Shown here in pieces: positions 58,839 to 64,000 of a stretch of 64,000 bases of DNA. Below the pieces are notes generated by a model that was given only the letters and a program-made list of their open reading frames with translations, did no database searches and was not told the DNA's origin. The number at the start of each line of letters is the position of its first letter. The stretch's first letter is position 1. The stretch spans positions 2,976,001 to 3,040,000 of the forward strand of contig CP114119.1 of NCBI GenBank assembly GCA_029959195.1, written 5' to 3'. The position numbers were made by a program, and so were the translations under genes. This DNA is from Dictyophora rubrovolvata. Lineage: Eukaryota > Basidiomycota > Agaricomycetes > Phallales > Phallaceae.

Positions 58839-59350
58839 GCAGGTGCAGGGCTGAGAGTTTGTTGCAATTCATCAAATTACATTCGGTGGTGGAATCTAGG
58901 TATGGGTAAACATTCCCTAATCATCCAATCACACCCTGAATTGTGCCAATTAGCAGAGTAGCGACCTAAATACCACGGCCGACCATACATCATCATATGT
59001 CCATATGCACATGGATTCATATTGTGTACCTTTACCGATAATAAAAATGGAAGGAAAGCAGCAAATAATGTTTACTTCTTTTTTATATTATGAAGCTTTG
59101 TCATTGACGATGAAGGAGAACCATACATCTGGGTTCTTTTCTTTACGCATGAATGAGATCCATCAAGACCTGGCTCGCCTTAATGTGGTATCTCTTCTCC
59201 TTTTCCAACTATTCCTATTCTTCTTTCTTCTCTCTTCTTTCTTCCCTGGTTCGGGCTGCGTCCCCTTGTTCTTTCTATGTATCAACATTTTGAATTGCGA
59301 CCAGTTTTGTGATACAACCTTTCCCAATTTCTTTTTTTAAAATCCTGCAA
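58839..59350. other. intergenic region
   Basis: Nothing was recognised. A 111-codon plus-strand frame (59005-59340) is dominated by Phe/Leu/Ser from pyrimidine runs at 59.19-59.26 kb and looks like low-complexity chance. The region contains the promoter of the sedolisin gene. Confidence 0.5.
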
Positions 59351-60171
59351 TCATAGTCTGTCCCTGTGTTCACCCTGCTTTTTATCTCCCGTAATCTCTC
59401 CTAATATTAATTGTATCAGTGTGGCTTTCACCCTCCGATTCGATGGGTCCAGCTCCACCGGGCTGCGGTTCGTTATCTCGTTGACCGGCTCAGATCCAGA
59501 TAGATGCTGCCTTTGGGAAATTATCGTTACAAATATATTCGACGAAACACACGAATCCGTCATAGCGCGGGAATAGTTGTTCATGATATCACGTACTCGG
59601 TATGATAGTCTGGGAGAAAGCAGTAAAAACGCGGGAATTTCGAGTAATATATTTGAAAGGTACCATCGCATAAGAAATGTTTTAGTTGGAATAAACGCCT
59701 TGTGAGAGGTTTGTGCTATTTTTATCTCACCTTGGTACTCCAGGATGTTTTAAAAGCCTTGTGTCGTCTATTGATACCTTTATTCTTAAGGTTGAACCAA
59801 GGCTCGGAAGCCGCATTAATCCAAACCCACTGGTCAGACTGCGATGGAGAATGACTAAGTAAATCTCCGGGACGGCTACTTCTGGATCTCAATGCCCTCA
59901 ATTCGTTGAAGATATGGCAGTAATGTAAACAATTAATCCATGAGAATATTAAGTTCATACTGACATAGTACGGTTGACTTGGAAGTAATATGCATATAAA
60001 AAATGTGAGTCGAGACAGGCAGGATAAGGTTACAATATAATATAATAGCCAACGACAGGGCATCATTATATTCATGAGTGTCATTAACTTGTCCAGAACG
60101 GATTCACATAAAACGGTCATATGTTGTGTGATTACACATCGTGGCTGCGTTATTAGAAGCCAAATGCACAA
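59351..60171 (-). CDS. unrecognised gene, two main exons, possible membrane segments
   Basis: The upstream frame (60171-59722) includes hydrophobic stretches (WLLYYIVTLSCLSRLTFFIC, PYYVSMNLIFSWINCLHYCH) and a polar segment SRPGDLLSHSPSQSDQWVWI. It reaches a donor after FKTSWSTK (GTGAGATA). The next exon reads WYLSNILLEIPAFLLLSPRL with SYRVRDIMNNYSRA, SSNIFVTIISQ and a charged tail NRRVKATLIQLILGEITGDK, stopping at 59351. The join through an intron of about 60-70 nt is plausible. I do not recognise the family. The start was not identified and could lie upstream of 60,171. Confidence 0.4.
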
Positions 60172-61892
60172 CGAGATGGCTAGCCCTGGCTTCTAGAGAT
60201 CGAAAGATTCCGGCTAAAGTGGTCAATTAGAATAGGATAAACGTTAAAGCTCCACAAAAGAGACAATGAGAGAGTCACAAGGGTATGTATTAATATGTAA
60301 TAAACTCACATAAATGTACGTACTTTGCTTCCCTCGGAGTTAATCAACAATCCACGAGGTAGTGAAACTAATACAGTCCGTTTTAGAAAGCTTTAAACAA
60401 CTCGGGATCCTAGTTTCATCATACCGAGTCTAGAACCCGATGTTTATGTGGGAAACAGAAAACAATGGCTTATCTAGTTCATAAAGAATTTCTACGACAA
60501 GTATTAGAGCAGATGTATTTAAACGATGCGATGGCTCAAATAATTGATCACTTAGATAGCTCATGTGACTGTTTACATGGCATATGGCAGCCGGGGCATG
60601 TGTATATCAATGCCGGTTCGACACACCATGACTAGGTCGCTTTGGCCCCTCTGTCAACAAAATCAGAATCAACATGATTTCATGGGAAGTTCAAGACATC
60701 CGATATCCCCGAAAAAACAAATGTGACGCACGCTGATCGTTTAAAGATATCGGCAGCTTTGTGTCAGAAAACCAATTTTGGTCAAATATCCGAACGCCCG
60801 TGGAAGTCGAAGGTCATTTTTTGGCCCTGAACGATGTAAGTCATCGAAGTGATTAGTATTTTGATGAGTCAAGCTAATTCGCTCACCTTGACAGTGGATT
60901 TATATGGTCTGGTTCCTGAAAAATTGTAACCGTTAGCTAACGACGCATGCCTGCTTTGTAGAACCTATATGCCACCTTACGAGAGATCAAGTAAAAGCAA
61001 AACCAGCTCCTTACAACCGGTGCGTACTAGCTGCTAATTGGATAGTCCTTCGTCTACAAGCCGACCCTAATAACAGTCCCGAATCCCTATTTCATTTGGA
61101 ATGATTCATTGGGAGCAAGTCGCTTCCTAAATCAAGCTCGATCTTTCACGGTTATTCCCCGATGCCGGCGAGCGTGAAGCTCGGTTGTGAAGTGACGCGG
61201 CTAAGCGGCAAGCCACACGGCCGAGTCCTGGAGGCGCCGCTGTACTGCTGCGGGTATATCAGTATCACCATTATCGCGTCACCTTTTCTTTTTGGAAAGA
61301 AATTCTTCAATCTCAAGTCTTGCAGAACAATGACTGGGTGGAGAGAAGGAGATTTCAAGCTTCGGGTTCAATGATCGTGTTTTATATTCTCTAAGTTAAA
61401 AAAACGAACTATTTATGTAGCAACGAAAGAAGTCAGAAGCTTTAACAGACGGAGACCCGGACTATTTGCATTTAGGTGTCACATCGGAGAGACGTGTTAG
61501 AGCTGTCAGGAAATGTCAGGAGACTCGAGAGTAATCTCTGCCTCATTTGTCATTCCAGACTTAACAGGGCCAAGCATAATAATATTAGCATGTCAAGCCT
61601 TTGTTCCTGCGCTTTATTGAGGTAAGACAACTTGAACGAAATTAAAAAAAGGGATGAATAAATCTCTGGCTTGGGTGTAATAATATTTAGTACCCTGTTC
61701 ATGCTAAGACTCCTAAGGCCGAGCTTGTCGTCTCCTACACCGCAAAAATGGAACTTGAACTAGGCCAGGCAATCGTCATAATATACGACGTAGTAGGTCA
61801 AACATATACTTATGTTAATGTGTTTCGGTCCCGAACTAGGGCATCATGCATCTGTAGCATATGCATTCAATATACACATGGTCAGTAAAATT
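60172..61892. other. intergenic region with a GC-rich patch
   Basis: No gene is supported. A patch of clearly higher GC content at about 61,140-61,260 differs from the AT-rich surroundings and is open on both strands, but it shows no known motif and no RNA-gene fold that I could name. The rest appears to be plain intergenic DNA. Confidence 0.45.
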
Positions 61893-64000
61893 CTAGTTCT
61901 TGGATTGGACTATTTTTCTAAGATCTTCCCAGTCTACGCTTTTACGACACATCTGCATGAAAACACCGTCAGGATTACTGAGCAGTCTATCCGGAGAATC
62001 AAATTCGACGATCAACCCTGAATCTAAAACGAGTATTCTGTCATAATCAATGATAGTGTGCAAGCGATGTGCGATTGTGATAACCAAGGTGTCTTGAAGT
62101 TCTTCCCGGATAGTTTTCTGGATCTAAAAAGAAAATTAGAAAAAATCCGAACAATGTCAACGATATCAGCTCACCATACTATCTAGCTCAAAATCTATAG
62201 CCGAAGTGGCTTCATCCATAATGACAACTTGGCTACGACGTAGTATAGCTCGAGCTAGTGCCAACAACTGTCTTTCGCCAGCGCTCAAAGAACCAACCTG
62301 ATTGATAGGCATATCAAGGTTGGTAATTCTGTTAGTCCTAATTTTCCCTGGGAGATACAATTCCTGGACATCAGGATCAGAAATCAGGTGACATCGTCTT
62401 AATACATCCCAGCACTCCTGATCTTCGTGCTCGTCAAAGGGGTCGAGATTACTCCGAATCGTCCCAGAAAATAGGGACACATCTTGACTGATGATCGTCT
62501 AAAGTACGTCAGGACAACAGTCACTCTGGATCGGGAACCAAAACATACAATCCGTGTCCGGAGATCTTCGAGGCCAATTGAATTGATGTCAATCCCGTCG
62601 ATCCTGCAAAAAAATCGTCTGTAAAAAATATGCCGTCCGGCTGTGAACGCACAAACATACAATACACGTCCTCCAGCTGGTTCAACCATACGAAGGAAAG
62701 ATAGTGCCAGCGTGGATTTCCCTGAAAATCAAGAATATACAGTCAGGGTCAAAATATTGAAGGTTGTCAACATATACTATACCGGAACCTGTCCGTCCCA
62801 CCTGAAATATTCATAATTAATTAATGTAAATCGCGTCAGGATTGCCTTCATGTACTCACAACGGCAACCTTCTCACCAGGCTCTACCTCAAACGACAATG
62901 CGTTTAGGACAGGAGGAAGATCGGGCCGGTATTTAACCGTGAGATTTTCAACTTGTATTCCGCCAGTTCTTGAGGGCCACCACGCTGGCGGTCTGCTATG
63001 TTGAATAATCGCCGGAGCTTCTTCTGGAACGACCAGATATTCTGATATTCGTTCTACAGAGTTGAAGTCTAGTTCTAACTGAGCGGAAACCCTAGGATAA
63101 GCCGCTAAGTGATGTATGTCATAATAGAACTACTTTTGTCGTTACGCACTTGATCAATTGACGGCTGCTCTCCGCAAAAATGCCTGCTTGAACAATAATA
63201 ACAGCGGCATAACCACTCTCAACACCACTCAAGAGTGAAAAAACGCTAGCACAGAACACAACCACCGATCCCAGACCTAAAACAACTCAAAATGACAATT
63301 ATGGAAAAACAATGATAATATGCTCACAATCGTATCTCCATCGCATCCACATACTCAAGAGCCACTAGAAAAGCTTCGAATCAAATTCAAATAAAAACTC
63401 AATGTCAATTGACGAACATAAACGTGATCGTAACTTTGAAATCGATCGACTTTCTGATAAAAACGGTTTTGATACCAGTTTTCCATAGCAAAGGCTCGAA
63501 CGTGTGGGAGACCCTACAAGAAAACTGGCATCAAAAGCTTCTACGACGAAAAACATATACCGACATGTAACAGTTCGTCAAACGACGCGAAGGTAGGAGA
63601 TAGCGAAGTTAGTTCTAATCGTCGCAAGTCCCTGGATGCAAGAATGAAGGAGGGAGCCAAACGTATGTATAAATACGCGATGATCACAGCAAATGGGAGA
63701 AAGGAGGGGACGAGCGCAACTATAACAACGAAGCTTGATGTGAAAGTCAATACGCCATCCAGTGTTTTTCGAGCGGAATCGTTGAGCTGCCCTGCGAATC
63801 ACTGAGGAATTGTGAAAAGAAGAGTGGTTCTAATACAAACCATCAACAGTTCCAAAATCCGTAACAAAGCGGTTCATGATCCTTCCAAGTGGAGTTACAT
63901 CAAAAAATTGAATAGGAGCTCTGGAGAGTCGGAAAAGCATTTGTATGAACAAACGTCTTGAAGCCCGTACACTAGTATAATAGCCAATTCCAATATAAAA
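61893..64000 (-). CDS. ABCC (MRP)-type ABC transporter, 3' part; continues past the right edge
   Basis: The second half of a full-length ABC exporter is visible. Membrane domain 2 is represented by APIQFFDVTPLGRIMNRFVT (about 63.85-63.9 kb) and FVVIVALVPSFLPFAVIIAY with ASRDLRRLELTSLSPTFASF. Nucleotide-binding domain 2 follows: Walker A GRTGSGKST, split by an intron exactly between GSG and KST; VEPAGGR; FSGTIRSNLDPFDEHED (the ABCC NLDPF block); the signature LSAGERQLLALARAIL; Walker B VVIMDEATSAID; and the His switch IAHRLHTI. The stop is at 61893. LSAGE instead of LSGGQ is normal for the second domain of this family. The start and first half lie beyond 64,000. The substrate (glutathione conjugates, drugs, pigments) cannot be told. 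Confidence 0.9.

Noticed and set aside
59005-59340. Plus-strand open frame ending in a Phe/Leu/Ser-rich stretch
   Set aside because: Composition is driven by pyrimidine runs; no motif, no signal of splicing.
60595-60625. GGTTCGA-like box suggesting a tRNA gene
   Set aside because: No matching A box, acceptor stem or anticodon arm could be folded around it.
1-64000. CRISPR arrays, operons, ribosome binding sites, integrative elements
   Set aside because: The sequence is clearly eukaryotic nuclear DNA; no spaced repeats or prokaryotic gene arrangement were seen.

Overview
The window is nuclear DNA from a filamentous basidiomycete, most likely an Agaricomycete. The evidence is genes broken by many introns of about 45-75 bp, fungal-specific families (a KRE6/SKN1 glucan-synthesis protein, DUF6533-type seven-helix proteins, FunK1-like kinase relatives, a secreted sedolisin), and a MIF-type tautomerase as found in mushrooms. 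No ribosomal RNA, convincing tRNA, CRISPR or prokaryotic operon signal was seen. Species cannot be named from sequence alone.

Layout. 1-3.6 kb: no recognised gene. 3.66-6.02 kb (-): indoleamine 2,3-dioxygenase. 7.4-7.6 kb: decayed LINE fragment. 8.5-11.0 kb (-): DHA2-type MFS exporter with a run of micro-exons. 12.5-15.8 kb (+): hamartin (TSC1) homologue. 16.8-17.2 kb (+): small HMG/YABBY-like protein. 19.2-21.3 kb (+): Baeyer-Villiger-type flavin monooxygenase, apparently dead: a 150-bp near-perfect palindromic MITE sits just after its start codon and a stop codon replaces the key glycine of its fingerprint motif. 21.7-29.1 kb and 37.7-39.4 kb (-): a family of DUF6533-like multi-pass membrane proteins with three apparently intact copies, one truncated and frameshifted copy and one orphan last exon. 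Between these lie a MIF-like tautomerase (30.2-30.8, -), a CCCH zinc-finger protein with a PIN/NYN-like domain (31.8-34.1, +) and a secreted single-pass membrane protein (34.8-36.4, -). 41.7-42.8 kb (-): kinase-like protein. 43.5-45.3 kb (-): monocarboxylate-type MFS transporter. 46.2-50.0 kb (-): UBE2O-type E2/E3. 50.7-52.9 kb (-): KRE6/SKN1. 53.2-53.8 kb (-): possible SAP18-like gene. 54.2-55.5 kb (+): RNase III with two tiny first exons. 55.9-58.7 kb (-): secreted tripeptidyl-peptidase (sedolisin). 59.4-60.2 kb (-): unrecognised gene. 61.9-64.0 kb (-): C-terminal half of an ABCC transporter running off the right edge.

Housekeeping and signalling genes (TSC1, UBE2O, KRE6, RNase III) flank a gene-poor accessory stretch of about 17-41 kb. 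That stretch holds the MITE, the pseudogenes and the dispersed membrane-protein duplicates. The genes do not form one pathway. The nearest functional link is amino-acid and small-molecule handling: tryptophan oxidation by IDO beside an exporter, and protein digestion by the sedolisin. All exon boundaries were read by eye from splice signals and family motifs; none has transcript support here.
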